Source of the DNA: Chryseobacterium scophthalmum
GTDB lineage: Bacteria; Bacteroidota; Bacteroidia; Flavobacteriales; Weeksellaceae
DNA: 64,000 nucleotides
NCBI RefSeq assembly: GCF_900143185.1
Contig: NZ_FSRQ01000001.1
Location: forward strand, 1 to 64,000
Direction of reading: 5' to 3'
The notes under the pieces are model-generated. The model was given only the letters and a program-made list of their open reading frames with translations, was not told the DNA's origin and made no database searches. Positions 7,981-16,275 of this stretch are shown here, one piece after another. Each line of letters opens with the position of its first letter. The stretch's first letter is position 1. Made by a program: the position numbers and the translations under genes.

Positions 7981-8253
7981 ATCAGTTCGAGTGTTTTTTG
8001 TAGCATAGCGTAGAAAAAAGTATCAAGAACCTATGAACCGAAGACAACACATAAATCAAAAACTTCTCGATACACTTCGCTTTGCTACGTTACTCGAAGT
8101 GACGTTTTACAGACATTAAACGAAAATCGAGTTTCGTCAGTTCGAGTGTTTTTCTGCAGCGTAGCGTAGAAAAATGTATCGAGAACCCGTGAACTGAAGC
8201 ACAAATACTGTATTCTAATCAAAAACTTCTTTGCTGAGTTACTCGAAGTGACG
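7981..8253. repeat. Double palindrome unit, right of the GIY-YIG gene
   Basis: This is a second copy, in direct orientation, of the unit at 7321-7614, with palindromes at 7981-8104 and 8135-8253 and nearly the same linker (ACAGACATTAAACGAAAA). The last palindrome has lost its CGATAC half-site on the right arm, and the first has point changes, so the copies have diverged. Together with the alaS terminator it fills the stretch 7943-8353, where no other gene is seen. Confidence 0.85.
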
Positions 8254-8282
8254 AAGTACGATTGGCGTTGTAAAACATAAAA

Positions 8283-8309
8283 AATCCCTTTCAAAAACTG
8301 AAAGGGATT
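8283..8309 (-). terminator. alaS terminator
   Basis: An 11-bp perfect stem (AATCCCTTTCA with TGAAAGGGATT) lies 45 bp beyond the alaS stop. An A run on the left becomes a U tract in the minus-strand transcript. Confidence 0.75.
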
Positions 8310-8353
8310 GTTATTGTATAGAAACCGCAAAAACGGTAATATTTATTAATAAT

Positions 8354-10957
8354 TTAAATATTCAAAGCTTTCTGATAAGCATTTTCCAGACCATCAAGAT
8401 TTTTTCCTCCGGCTGTAGCGAAACCTGGGTTTCCACCACCACCACCTTGGATTTCTTTAGCTAACTCTTTAATAAGTGCTCCAGCCTGATAAATTCCTGC
8501 TAAGTCATCAGAAACACCAACGGTAATCATTGGTTTTCCGTCTGCGTCGGACAAAATAATCGTTATAGAAGTTGGTATCTCTTTCTTTAACTGGAAGACG
8601 ATATCTTTTACAGAACCTGCGTCCAGAGAAGTTTTCTTCACTAAAAGTAATTTATCGCCTTTTTGCTCATAAGCACCTTTCCAGTCACCGATCTCGCCTT
8701 TTGCTTTTTCTTTCTTGAAAGCTTCTACTTCAGACTTCAACGATGCATTTTCTTCGATTAATTTCTCGATAGAACGTACAACATCTTTAGATTTCAGCAA
8801 TTGAGAAAGCTCGGTAATTTGCTTTTCTAAACCTTTGAAATATTCCTCAGACTTATCTCCAGAAATCGCTTCAATTCTTCTGATTCCTGCTGCTGCAGAA
8901 CTTTCGGAATTAATTTTGAAATGACCGATCTCGCTGGTGCTTTTCACGTGAGTTCCACCGCAAAGTTCTTTTGAACTTCCAAACTGGATCATTCTCACAC
9001 TGTCTCCATATTTTTCACCAAATAAAGCCATTGCACCTTTGTCAATTGCTTCCTGAATCGGGATATTTCTGAATTCCTGAAGAGCGATATTTTCTTTGAT
9101 TTTTGTATTGACTTTTTCTTCAATTAAAGCCAATTCCTCGTCTGTCATTTTATTGAAATGCGAGAAGTCGAAACGCAAATAATCCGGACCAACGTAAGAA
9201 CCTTTTTGCTCAACGTGAGTTCCCAAAACGTCTCTCAAAGCTTCGTGCAACAAGTGCGTTGCAGAGTGGTTTGCCTGAGAATTTTTTCTTTCGTTGGCAT
9301 TCACTTTAGCATAGAAAACAGCACCTGCATCTTTTGGAAGTCCGTTGATTAAAGAAATAATCAATCCGTTTTCTTTTTTAGTTTCAAGAACTTCAAAACT
9401 TTCAGTTGCATTTTCAAGAACACCTTTATCACCGATTTGTCCACCTCCTTCAGGATAGAAAGGGGAGTTGCTTAGGACAACCTGATAAAATTCACCGTCT
9501 TTATTTTCTACTTTTCTGTATCTTGTAATGTAGGTTTCAGCTTCAATTTGGTCGTAACCAACGAAGTTTTCTTCTCTTTCTTCCAAAGTTACCCAGTCGT
9601 AAACTTTCTGAGCAGAATCTGCTTTTGAACGTTGTTTTTGTTCGCTTAACGCCAATTCAAAACCTTTTTCATCAATCGTTAACCCTTTTTCTTCAGCGAT
9701 AATTCTCGTTAAATCATCCGGGAAACCATAAGTATCATATAATTCGAAAACTTCTTGAGTTGGTAACACTTTTTTACCTTCCGAAATCGTTTGCTGAATC
9801 AATTTTTCAACTCTGATTAATCCTGTTTCAATGGTTCTTAAGAAAGATTCTTCCTCACTTTTAATTACTTCAGAAACCAATTTTCCTTGCTTCTCCAGCT
9901 CAGGGAAGAATGCTCCCATTTGTTCCTGAAGAACAGCAACCAATTTGTAAAGGAAAGCTTCTTTCATATCCAGAAATCTGTAAGAATAAGAAATTCCTCT
10001 TCTCAAAATTCTTCTGATAACATAACCAGCTCCTCCATTTGAAGGCAATTGTCCATCTGCAATCGCAAACGAAACCGCTCTGATGTGGTCTACCACAACA
10101 CGAATGGCAATATCTTTTTCGTCTTCTAAAATCCCTGTATATTTTTTACCTGAAAGTTCTTCAACTTTAGCGATCAAAGGCGTGAAAACATCGGTATCAT
10201 AATTGGAAGATTTCCCTTGTAGCGCCATACAAAGACGCTCGAAGCCCATTCCCGTATCAACGTGTTGAGCAGGTAATTTTTCCAAAGAACCATCTGCTTT
10301 TCTGTTGAATTCCATAAAAACGAGATTCCAGACTTCCACCACTTGAGGATGGTCGTTGTTCACCAATTCAAGACCGGAAACTTTAGCTTTTTCTTCAGGA
10401 GTTCTTAGGTCAATATGAATTTCAGAACAAGGTCCGCAAGGTCCGCTTGCGCCCATTTCCCAGAAATTATCTTTTTTGTTTCCGTTGATAATTCGGTCTT
10501 CAGAAATCACTGCTTTCCAATAATCATAAGCATCGTGGTCTCTGTCGAGATTCTCAGACGCATCTCCTTCAAAAATCGTTACGTACAGATTCTCTTTCGG
10601 AATTCCGTAAACTTCAGTCAGCAATTCCCAGGCAAAAGCAATAGCATCTTTTTTGAAATAATCACCAAAAGACCAGTTCCCCAACATTTCAAACATGGTG
10701 TGGTGATAAGTATCTCTACCAACATCATCCAAATCATTATGCTTCCCGGAAACTCTCAAACATTTTTGTGTGTCGGCAATTCTTGGTGCAGTCGGCGTTT
10801 TATAGCCTAAGAAAAAATCTTTGAACTGCGTCATTCCGGAGTTGGAAAACATTAAAGTAGGGTCATCTTTCAGCACAATCGGTGCAGAAGGAACGATAAG
10901 GTGGTCTTTGCTTTTAAAATAATCTAAAAATTTCTGACGAATCTCTTGTGATGTCAT
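8354..10957 (-). CDS. alaS: Alanine-tRNA ligase
   Basis: This 867-residue protein is full length for bacterial alanyl-tRNA synthetase, which charges tRNA-Ala and edits mischarged Ser and Gly. The start MTSQEIRQKFLDYFKSKDH is the standard class II catalytic N-terminus, and CGPCSEIH follows in the aminoacylation domain. The editing domain carries NHSATHLLH and the zinc-site CGGTH. The C-terminal domain has a coiled coil near residues 720-760 and ends GGGGGNPGFATAGGKNLDGL, the usual DHHA1 signature. It appears monocistronic with its own terminator. The housekeeping function is confident. Confidence 0.98.
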   Translation of the reverse strand: MTSQEIRQKFLDYFKSKDHLIVPSAPIVLKDDPTLMFSNSGMTQFKDFFLGYKTPTAPRIADTQKCLRVSGKHNDLDDVGRDTYHHTMFEMLGNWSFGDYFKKDAIAFAWELLTEVYGIPKENLYVTIFEGDASENLDRDHDAYDYWKAVISEDRIINGNKKDNFWEMGASGPCGPCSEIHIDLRTPEEKAKVSGLELVNNDHPQVVEVWNLVFMEFNRKADGSLEKLPAQHVDTGMGFERLCMALQGKSSNYDTDVFTPLIAKVEELSGKKYTGILEDEKDIAIRVVVDHIRAVSFAIADGQLPSNGGAGYVIRRILRRGISYSYRFLDMKEAFLYKLVAVLQEQMGAFFPELEKQGKLVSEVIKSEEESFLRTIETGLIRVEKLIQQTISEGKKVLPTQEVFELYDTYGFPDDLTRIIAEEKGLTIDEKGFELALSEQKQRSKADSAQKVYDWVTLEEREENFVGYDQIEAETYITRYRKVENKDGEFYQVVLSNSPFYPEGGGQIGDKGVLENATESFEVLETKKENGLIISLINGLPKDAGAVFYAKVNANERKNSQANHSATHLLHEALRDVLGTHVEQKGSYVGPDYLRFDFSHFNKMTDEELALIEEKVNTKIKENIALQEFRNIPIQEAIDKGAMALFGEKYGDSVRMIQFGSSKELCGGTHVKSTSEIGHFKINSESSAAAGIRRIEAISGDKSEEYFKGLEKQITELSQLLKSKDVVRSIEKLIEENASLKSEVEAFKKEKAKGEIGDWKGAYEQKGDKLLLVKKTSLDAGSVKDIVFQLKKEIPTSITIILSDADGKPMITVGVSDDLAGIYQAGALIKELAKEIQGGGGGNPGFATAGGKNLDGLENAYQKALNI

Positions 10958-11120
10958 AATTATATATTGCTTTGCTTTTTTACAAATTTTTGATAAGATG
11001 CAAATTTAATGTTTTTAAAGCAATAGAAAAATATAGTTTTGTGTTTTAATCTATTTGTAAAATATTATTTGAGTTTGTTATTTCGACAAAGGAGAAATCT
11101 ATTATTCTCAATCTTGTAAA

Positions 11121-11148
11121 CTTCCATCATCCAGCTTCTGACTTCCTT
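11121..11148. repeat. Short CTTCCATCATCCAGCTTC repeat
   Basis: This belongs to a dispersed family of TGGAAGCTGGATG-like words, also at 19724-19757, 28812-28841, 28917-28942 and 58945-59003, in both orientations and always between genes. Confidence 0.5.
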
Positions 11149-11165
11149 TCTTTTTAGTAGCTATT

Positions 11166-11266
11166 TCCCGCTTTCCGCACTCGCTATTTTGTTTGCTTCT
11201 TCGGCGGCTTTGCCGCCGAAGAAGCAAACAAAATGAGCTCAGACAAATGCTCCAATCGGGGCTAGG
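11166..11266. repeat. CCCGCTTTCC...CAATCGGGGCT repeat with a 23-bp perfect hairpin
   Basis: The flanks TTTCCCGCTTTCC and CCAATCGGGGCTAG are shared with 15599-15666. Between them, 11186-11208 pairs perfectly with 11212-11234 around a 3-base loop. The hairpin sequence is unrelated to that of the other copy, so the flanks are conserved and the hairpin is variable. Confidence 0.75.
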
Positions 11267-11315
11267 TTTGCAGGCATTTTTAAAAGAGTAACAACTTGAA
11301 AAGGATTTATAAATA

Positions 11316-11453
11316 TCAATAGGAACGGGCTTTAGCCCGTTTAAAAAGAATAATCAAATTGGCTTTAGCCAAAACTTATTATCAATTTCGGCTAAAGCCA
11401 ATTTGCTGGCATTTTTCGTCATCGGGCTAAAGCCCGATGCTATTGAAAAATAC
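11316..11453. repeat. Nested GGCTTTAGCC palindromes forming a cruciform
   Basis: Four short palindromes (AACGGGCTTTAGCCCGTT, TTGGCTTTAGCCAA, GGCTAAAGCC, ATCGGGCTAAAGCCCGAT) are arranged so that the outer and inner pairs are also inverted copies of each other. The whole can fold as one long hairpin of REP type. Confidence 0.7.
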
Positions 11454-11627
11454 ACAATATTCTAATTTTTAAATAGCTAGAATTCATAACAATCAAATTT
11501 AGGCTTCCAAATTTTAAAAAAAAACATTTAATTAAAACTAATACGTTTATATATTCAACCAAAAACTTTGCAGTTCTGCGTTTAACTTATTACCTTCGTT
11601 AGTATCTGAAAAGGTACAATCAAAAAA

Positions 11628-12182
11628 ATGACGAAAAACGAAGCTTTAAAAAACTGGATAGAACAGTATTCTGAATCTTTGCTGAGAAGAGCAATTTTTC
11701 TGCTTTCAGATACCATTGAGGCAGAAGACATTGTTCAGGAAGTTTTCATTGCTGCTTTTTCATCGTACGATTCTTTTGAAGGAAAAAGCACACCTAAAAC
11801 TTGGCTCAACACGATTCTCAACAATAAAGTCGCTGATTTTTACCGTAAAAAATACAAATCCGAACCACAGATTAAACTCGACCATTTTTTTGACGAAACC
11901 GGCTCCTGGAAAAATGACACAGTTTTAAATGATTGGAATGTTTCTAACCCGGAAGCTGAACTTCTGGACAATCAGGATTTTAATAAAAGTTTAGAAGATT
12001 GCATCGAAGATTTGCCTTCCCGATGGAAGATTCCGATGAAACTTTATTATCTCGAAGAAAAAAAAGCACCCGAAGTGAGTCAGGAATTGGATATCTCTAC
12101 GACTAACCTTTGGAAGATTTTACAACGAACCAGAATGCAGTTGAGAGAATGTCTGGAAATTAACTGGTTTTCAAAATCATAA
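11628..12182 (+). CDS. RNA polymerase sigma factor, ECF family
   Basis: This 184-residue sigma-70 family protein has region 2 at ~25-90 (AEDIVQEVFIAAFSSYDSFEGKSTPKTWLNTILNNKVADFYRK region) and region 4 at ~125-175 with the helix-turn-helix EVSQELDISTTNLWKILQR. The ECF size and two-domain layout are typical. It lies 10 bp upstream of a small protein with a zinc anti-sigma motif, then DUF417 and MsrAB genes. This makes it the likely regulator of an oxidant-response operon, with autoregulation plausible but not shown. No matching promoter motif could be assigned by eye. Confidence 0.93.
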   Translation: MTKNEALKNWIEQYSESLLRRAIFLLSDTIEAEDIVQEVFIAAFSSYDSFEGKSTPKTWLNTILNNKVADFYRKKYKSEPQIKLDHFFDETGSWKNDTVLNDWNVSNPEAELLDNQDFNKSLEDCIEDLPSRWKIPMKLYYLEEKKAPEVSQELDISTTNLWKILQRTRMQLRECLEINWFSKS

Positions 12183-12192
12183 GGAATAAAAA

Positions 12193-12465
12193 ATGTTTAG
12201 AAAAATAATACATATTTTCTTTTTACCATGCAGTACAGCAACTTTACTGATGGAAAAACGCAATGCAAAGAATATTTCACCAAAAGAAAACTGGCAGCTT
12301 TCGATGCACGTAATGATTTGCAAATGGTGCAAAGCGTATGAAGAAAAACTGAAAATTTTAGATTCTATTTTAAAAAAGAAATGGTTCGGGGAAGAAAAAA
12401 CCAATTTGAATGATACAGATATTCAGGGATTTAAAGATAAAATATTTAGAAAGTTAGATTTTTAA
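12193..12465 (+). CDS. Zinc-binding anti-sigma factor-like protein
   Basis: This 90-residue protein has H39-x3-C43-x2-C46 (MHVMICKWC), the core of the zinc anti-sigma (ZAS) motif, and a short hydrophobic N-terminus (IIHIFFLPCSTATLLM) that is not a convincing membrane anchor. It lies 10 bp after the ECF sigma gene, where such anti-sigmas usually sit. In the family, the Cys-His zinc site often senses thiol oxidation and releases sigma. The downstream MsrAB fits redox control. The annotation rests on the motif and position; overall similarity to known anti-sigmas cannot be judged here. Confidence 0.75.
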   Translation: MFRKIIHIFFLPCSTATLLMEKRNAKNISPKENWQLSMHVMICKWCKAYEEKLKILDSILKKKWFGEEKTNLNDTDIQGFKDKIFRKLDF

Positions 12466-12547
12466 GAAAAAAAACTGTCAGGATTTTACAATCGTTGCGA
12501 CTATAGTTTTGAAAATAATAAATATTAATTCAAAAAATCTAAGAACA

Positions 12548-13000
12548 ATGCAACAGACATCACAACACAAAGGTTTACCAACGTACAAAATCGGTTATTA
12601 TATTTCGCTTTTTGGAGCAGCAATTATTTTACTTTGGATTGGAGCTTTCAAATTTACTCCGACAGAAGCAGCAGCAATAAAACCTTTGGTAGAAAACCAT
12701 TTTCTCACGTTTTTCGTATATGATATTATGAGCGCCCAAGCGGTTTCTAATATAATCGGAGTGATAGAAATTATCATTGCCTTGTTATTAATCTTTAGCG
12801 TGAAATTTGCATCTCTTAAAAAGTTTGCAGGTATCGGAATGGTGGTTACTTTTTTAGTGACACTGAGTTATCTCTTTACAACACCGAATGTTTGGCATAT
12901 TGTTGACGGCGTTCCTGTTACAGACTTTTTTATTCTTAAAGATTTGATGCTTTTAGGATTTGGTTTAATGCTTTTAAATGGAAAAAATGAACACACATAA
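12548..13000 (+). CDS. DUF417 (YkgB/RclC-like) inner-membrane protein
   Basis: This 150-residue protein has four hydrophobic segments and the DUF417 pattern: [26 protein letters not shown] near the start, then [10 protein letters not shown] and the [27 protein letters not shown] end. The E. coli members YkgB/RclC belong to the reactive-chlorine resistance regulon. An in-frame ATG at 12509 exists, but the start at 12548 fits the family length better. The gene follows the sigma/anti-sigma pair and precedes msrAB, so a part in the response to methionine-oxidising agents is likely. A second member occurs at 60461-61021. The biochemical role is unknown. Confidence 0.82.
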   Translation: MQQTSQHKGLPTYKIGYYISLFGAAIILLWIGAFKFTPTEAAAIKPLVENHFLTFFVYDIMSAQAVSNIIGVIEIIIALLLIFSVKFASLKKFAGIGMVVTFLVTLSYLFTTPNVWHIVDGVPVTDFFILKDLMLLGFGLMLLNGKNEHT

Positions 13001-13010
13001 TAAAACAAAA

Positions 13011-14099
13011 ATGAAAAATATATTCACATTTCTCGGAATGGTTCTGGGAATTGGGGTCTTTGCGACAAGTTGCGGAGACGCAAAACAACAATCTTCATCA
13101 ATTAAAAAAGAGAATGAGACCACTATGAATGCTAAAAATGTAAAAGAAGTTTATTTTGCAGGCGGTTGCTTTTGGGGAACTGAGCATTTTTTTCAACAAA
13201 TCAGAGGAGTTGTAGGAACTGAAGTTGGATATGCCAACGGAAATAAGAAAAATCCTACTTATGAGGAAGTTATAAGTCATACTACAGGTTTTGCCGAAAC
13301 CGTGAAAGTAAAATACGACCCGGAACAGGTTGACCTTAAACTTCTGATTGATCTTTATTTTAAAACGATAGATCCTACGAGTTTAAACAAGCAAGGAAAT
13401 GATAGAGGTGACCAATACAGAACAGGAATTTACTCTACCGACAAAGAAACAGAAGCGATTATTAAAGAAGAAGTTCAGAAATTAGCGAAAAATTACAGCA
13501 AACCTGTTTTGGTAGAAACAATTCCGTTGAAAAACTTCTACAGTGCAGAAACGTATCATCAGGATTATCTGGATAAAAATCCGGGAGGTTATTGTCATAT
13601 CGAACCGGGATTATTTGAAATGGCAAGAAATGCAAATCCTCTTCCAAAAGCTAAATATCAAAAAAAGGATAAGGATGTTCTAAAGAAAAAATTAACGGCA
13701 GAACAATATGCAGTTACGCAGGAAAATGCTACAGAAAGACCTCACACCAATGAATACGACAAAGAATTTCGTGAAGGAATTTATGTAGATATTACAACGG
13801 GAGAACCGTTATTTATCTCAACCGATAAATTTGAATCAGGTTGTGGATGGCCAAGTTTCTCGAAACCTATTTCTAAAAATGTTATCGACGAAAAAACAGA
13901 TAATTCAATCGGAATGACGAGAACAGAGGTAAGAAGTAAAACAGGAGATGCGCATTTGGGACACGTTTTTGATGATGGACCTAAAGATAAAGGTGGTTTG
14001 AGATATTGTATCAATTCTGCATCATTGAAGTTTATTCCTAAAGCAGAAATGAAAGCAAAAGGATACGGAGAATATATTTCTCTTCTTAATAAAAAGTAA
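13011..14099 (+). CDS. msrAB: Exported bifunctional methionine sulfoxide reductase MsrA-MsrB
   Basis: This 362-residue fusion has a lipoprotein-type signal ([21 protein letters not shown]) pointing to the envelope. MsrA follows with GCFWG at 52-56 (catalytic Cys53), then MsrB with SGCGWPSF at 276-283, AHLGHVF and the catalytic Cys333 in RYCINSASL. The CxxC zinc pairs of many MsrB proteins are absent ([15 protein letters not shown]), so this is a zinc-free MsrB. It should reduce both S- and R-methionine sulfoxide in exported proteins. The open frame extends to ATGs at 12978 and 12987 inside the upstream gene, but the lipobox start at 13011 is preferred. It is the last gene of the ECF cluster. 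Confidence 0.93.
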   Translation: MKNIFTFLGMVLGIGVFATSCGDAKQQSSSIKKENETTMNAKNVKEVYFAGGCFWGTEHFFQQIRGVVGTEVGYANGNKKNPTYEEVISHTTGFAETVKVKYDPEQVDLKLLIDLYFKTIDPTSLNKQGNDRGDQYRTGIYSTDKETEAIIKEEVQKLAKNYSKPVLVETIPLKNFYSAETYHQDYLDKNPGGYCHIEPGLFEMARNANPLPKAKYQKKDKDVLKKKLTAEQYAVTQENATERPHTNEYDKEFREGIYVDITTGEPLFISTDKFESGCGWPSFSKPISKNVIDEKTDNSIGMTRTEVRSKTGDAHLGHVFDDGPKDKGGLRYCINSASLKFIPKAEMKAKGYGEYISLLNKK

Positions 14100-14123
14100 A
14101 AAATATTTCAGGAATAGTAATGA

Positions 14124-14152
14124 TGGTCGGGAGAAATTCCGATCATTTTTTA
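14124..14152 (+). terminator. Terminator after msrAB
   Basis: TGGTCGG pairs with CCGATCA (one G-T pair) and is followed by a T run, ~25 bp after the stop. Confidence 0.55.
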
Positions 14153-14172
14153 TGTTATTTATTTTAAATCGA

Positions 14173-14565
<393 letters not shown>

Positions 14566-14627
14566 TTATCTTGTTAAGATCAGAAGGTAAACTGTTTGAT
14601 ATTTATTTTTGTTTTAGATTTGCCGTT

Positions 14628-14903
14628 ATGTTGTATGTATTTTTGATAATGAATCTCATCGCTTTCACCATTTTCGGATTAGATAAATGGAAGGCAACCC
14701 AACACAAAAGAAGGATCTCAGAGTTTTCTTTGCTGATTCTCACGTTTTTTGGAGGAACGGTTGGCGCTATTTTATCCATGATGATCTTCAGACATAAAGT
14801 GTCAAAAAAAAGTTTTCTGTGGAAATTTGGAATTATTATTTTAATACAGATCTTTTTGGTATTATTTTTTAAATTTAAAGTATTGAATATTAAAATGGGT
14901 TGA
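14628..14903 (+). CDS. DUF1294 membrane protein
   Basis: This 91-residue protein has three hydrophobic segments and the DUF1294 pattern: NLIAFTIFGLDKWKATQHKRRISE, then LLILTFFGGTVGAILSMMIFRHKVSKKSF. Members are small inner-membrane proteins of unknown role. The frame is open back to a TTG at 14571, but the ATG at 14628 gives the usual family length. It is divergent from the gene on its left and stands alone. Confidence 0.82.
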   Translation: MLYVFLIMNLIAFTIFGLDKWKATQHKRRISEFSLLILTFFGGTVGAILSMMIFRHKVSKKSFLWKFGIIILIQIFLVLFFKFKVLNIKMG

Positions 14904-14991
14904 TACTTTAACATTTTTTAAATACCACATCACCCTTTCACGGCATTATATTTTCTTAGTTGTTAGCATATAACACCAAAAATAAAATATT

Positions 14992-15540
14992 ATGTCAAAG
15001 AAAATTGCAATCTTAGCAACCCACGGATTTGAAGAAAGTGAAGTAAGATCTCCAAAAGAACATTTAGAACAACAGGGTTGGACGGCTCATATCGTCAGTC
15101 CAAAATCAGGAACTATCAAAGCTTGGGCAGAAAAAGACTGGGGAAAGGAATATAATGTTGATAAGACCTTAGATGAAGTTTCCGCCTCAGAATATGATGC
15201 ATTGGTACTTCCGGGCGGAGTTATCAATCCGGATCAATTAAGAACAAACGAAAAAGCTTTGTCTTTCGTTCAGGATTTTTTCAAACAACATAAACCAGTT
15301 GCTGCAATTTGTCACGGTCCACAAATTCTGATCAACGCAGGTGCTGTTGAAGGGAGAAATTTAACGTCTGTCAATTCGATCAGTATCGACCTGAAAAATG
15401 CAGGAGCAGTTTGGGAAGACAGTGAAGTTGTTGTAGACAATGGTCTGGTTACAAGCCGTACTCCGGAAGATCTTCCGGCTTTTAATGCTAAAATGGTTGA
15501 GGAGATCAATGAAGGGAAGCATGAAGATCAGAATCTTTAA
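14992..15540 (+). CDS. DJ-1/PfpI family protein (type 1 glutamine amidotransferase-like)
   Basis: This 182-residue protein is full length for the PfpI/YhbO group. It has the nucleophile elbow AAICHGP with Cys107-His108 and the conserved Glu in GFEESE near residue 14. It contains LVLPGGVINPDQLR and ends after LVTSRTPEDLPAFNAKMVEEI, as the family does. Relatives act as chaperone, deglycase-like or stress proteins, and the reaction here is not defined. It has no signal peptide and is monocistronic. Confidence 0.9.
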   Translation: MSKKIAILATHGFEESEVRSPKEHLEQQGWTAHIVSPKSGTIKAWAEKDWGKEYNVDKTLDEVSASEYDALVLPGGVINPDQLRTNEKALSFVQDFFKQHKPVAAICHGPQILINAGAVEGRNLTSVNSISIDLKNAGAVWEDSEVVVDNGLVTSRTPEDLPAFNAKMVEEINEGKHEDQNL

Positions 15541-15819
15541 TTAATTTGTCCATTTGACTTGAAGGATTAGCTAAAATTTAAATTATTATTAGAAGCTTTT
15601 TCCCGCTTTCCACTATATCTTTTGTTCCGCTTTGCTGCACAAAAGGATGTCGTTGCAATCGGGGCTAAAATTTTCGTTGTTCCTTCAATGTTTTAGAATT
15701 AAATCAACTTTGTCATCTTGTAGACATCTTGGTTCAAATATTCTTTACTTTAAAAATATATCTTTGAAAATATTATTTTTTCGATATATATTTATGGCTA
15801 TTTATTTAAAAAAATAATC
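15541..15819. other. Intergenic region with a hairpin repeat
   Basis: No gene is seen. The region contains the repeat described at 15599-15666, then AT-rich sequence leading to the next gene. Confidence 0.5.
15599..15666. repeat. CCCGCTTTCC...CAATCGGGGCT repeat, second copy
   Basis: It shares flanks with 11166-11266 (TTTCCCGCTTTCC on the left, CAATCGGGGCTA on the right). The inner hairpin here is CTTTTGT / ACAAAAG, unlike the 23-bp stem of the other copy. Confidence 0.7.
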
Positions 15820-16197
15820 ATGAAAAAACTAACATTCAAACTAATCGTTGGAGCCGGATTAGTTCTAGGAACGGCTACCTTATTTGGACAAAAATCTTTA
15901 AACAAACTTACACCAGCTGAAAAAAAACAGGATGCCAGTGTTGAAGGCACTTGGAAACTCTATAAAGCAGATGGAAATGTTATGAAGGAAAACGTAACAA
16001 AAATATTTGCAGCTAACGGTGTAATTATTACAAAATATCCAAAAAGAACAACAAATACGAAGTGGAAAATTGAAAATGGAAAGCTTTGTACAAATGATTA
16101 TGATCGTGATGAGTTTCAATGCAGCGACTATAAAGTCACAAAAACTACTTTAACGTATACTGTTTTGAATTCAGAAATAATTTACACTCGTAAATAA
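15820..16197 (+). CDS. Secreted lipocalin-like hypothetical protein
   Basis: This 125-residue protein has a signal peptide (KLTFKLIVGAGLVLGTATLFG). The mature part, EGTWKLYKADGNVMKENVTKIFAANGVIITKY, reads as the opening of a small lipocalin-like beta barrel (GTW, then paired strands), with two cysteines (CTNDYDRDEFQC) that could form a disulfide. Similar short exported proteins are common in flavobacteria. No partner genes. The function is unknown. Confidence 0.65.
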   Translation: MKKLTFKLIVGAGLVLGTATLFGQKSLNKLTPAEKKQDASVEGTWKLYKADGNVMKENVTKIFAANGVIITKYPKRTTNTKWKIENGKLCTNDYDRDEFQCSDYKVTKTTLTYTVLNSEIIYTRK

Positions 16198-16226
16198 TAC
16201 ATTTTAATAGATAACTTTAAAAAATA

Positions 16227-16256
16227 AAATGCCCGAAAAAATTCGGGCATTTGTTT
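16227..16256. terminator. Bidirectional terminator
   Basis: An 11-bp perfect stem (AAATGCCCGAA / TTCGGGCATTT) with a 4-base loop lies between the convergent genes ending at 16197 and 16276. A-rich and T-rich flanks suit both directions. Confidence 0.75.
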
Positions 16257-16275
16257 TAGAAATATGTAAGTAAGA

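Larger units (their letters stand above)
10958..11627. other. Repeat-filled intergenic region, no gene seen
   Basis: This 670-bp gap contains a GGAAGCTGGA-type repeat (11121-11148), a repeat with a 23-bp perfect hairpin (11166-11266) and a cruciform of GGCTTTAGCC palindromes (11316-11453). The last ~170 bp is AT-rich and should hold the ECF sigma promoter. Confidence 0.6.
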
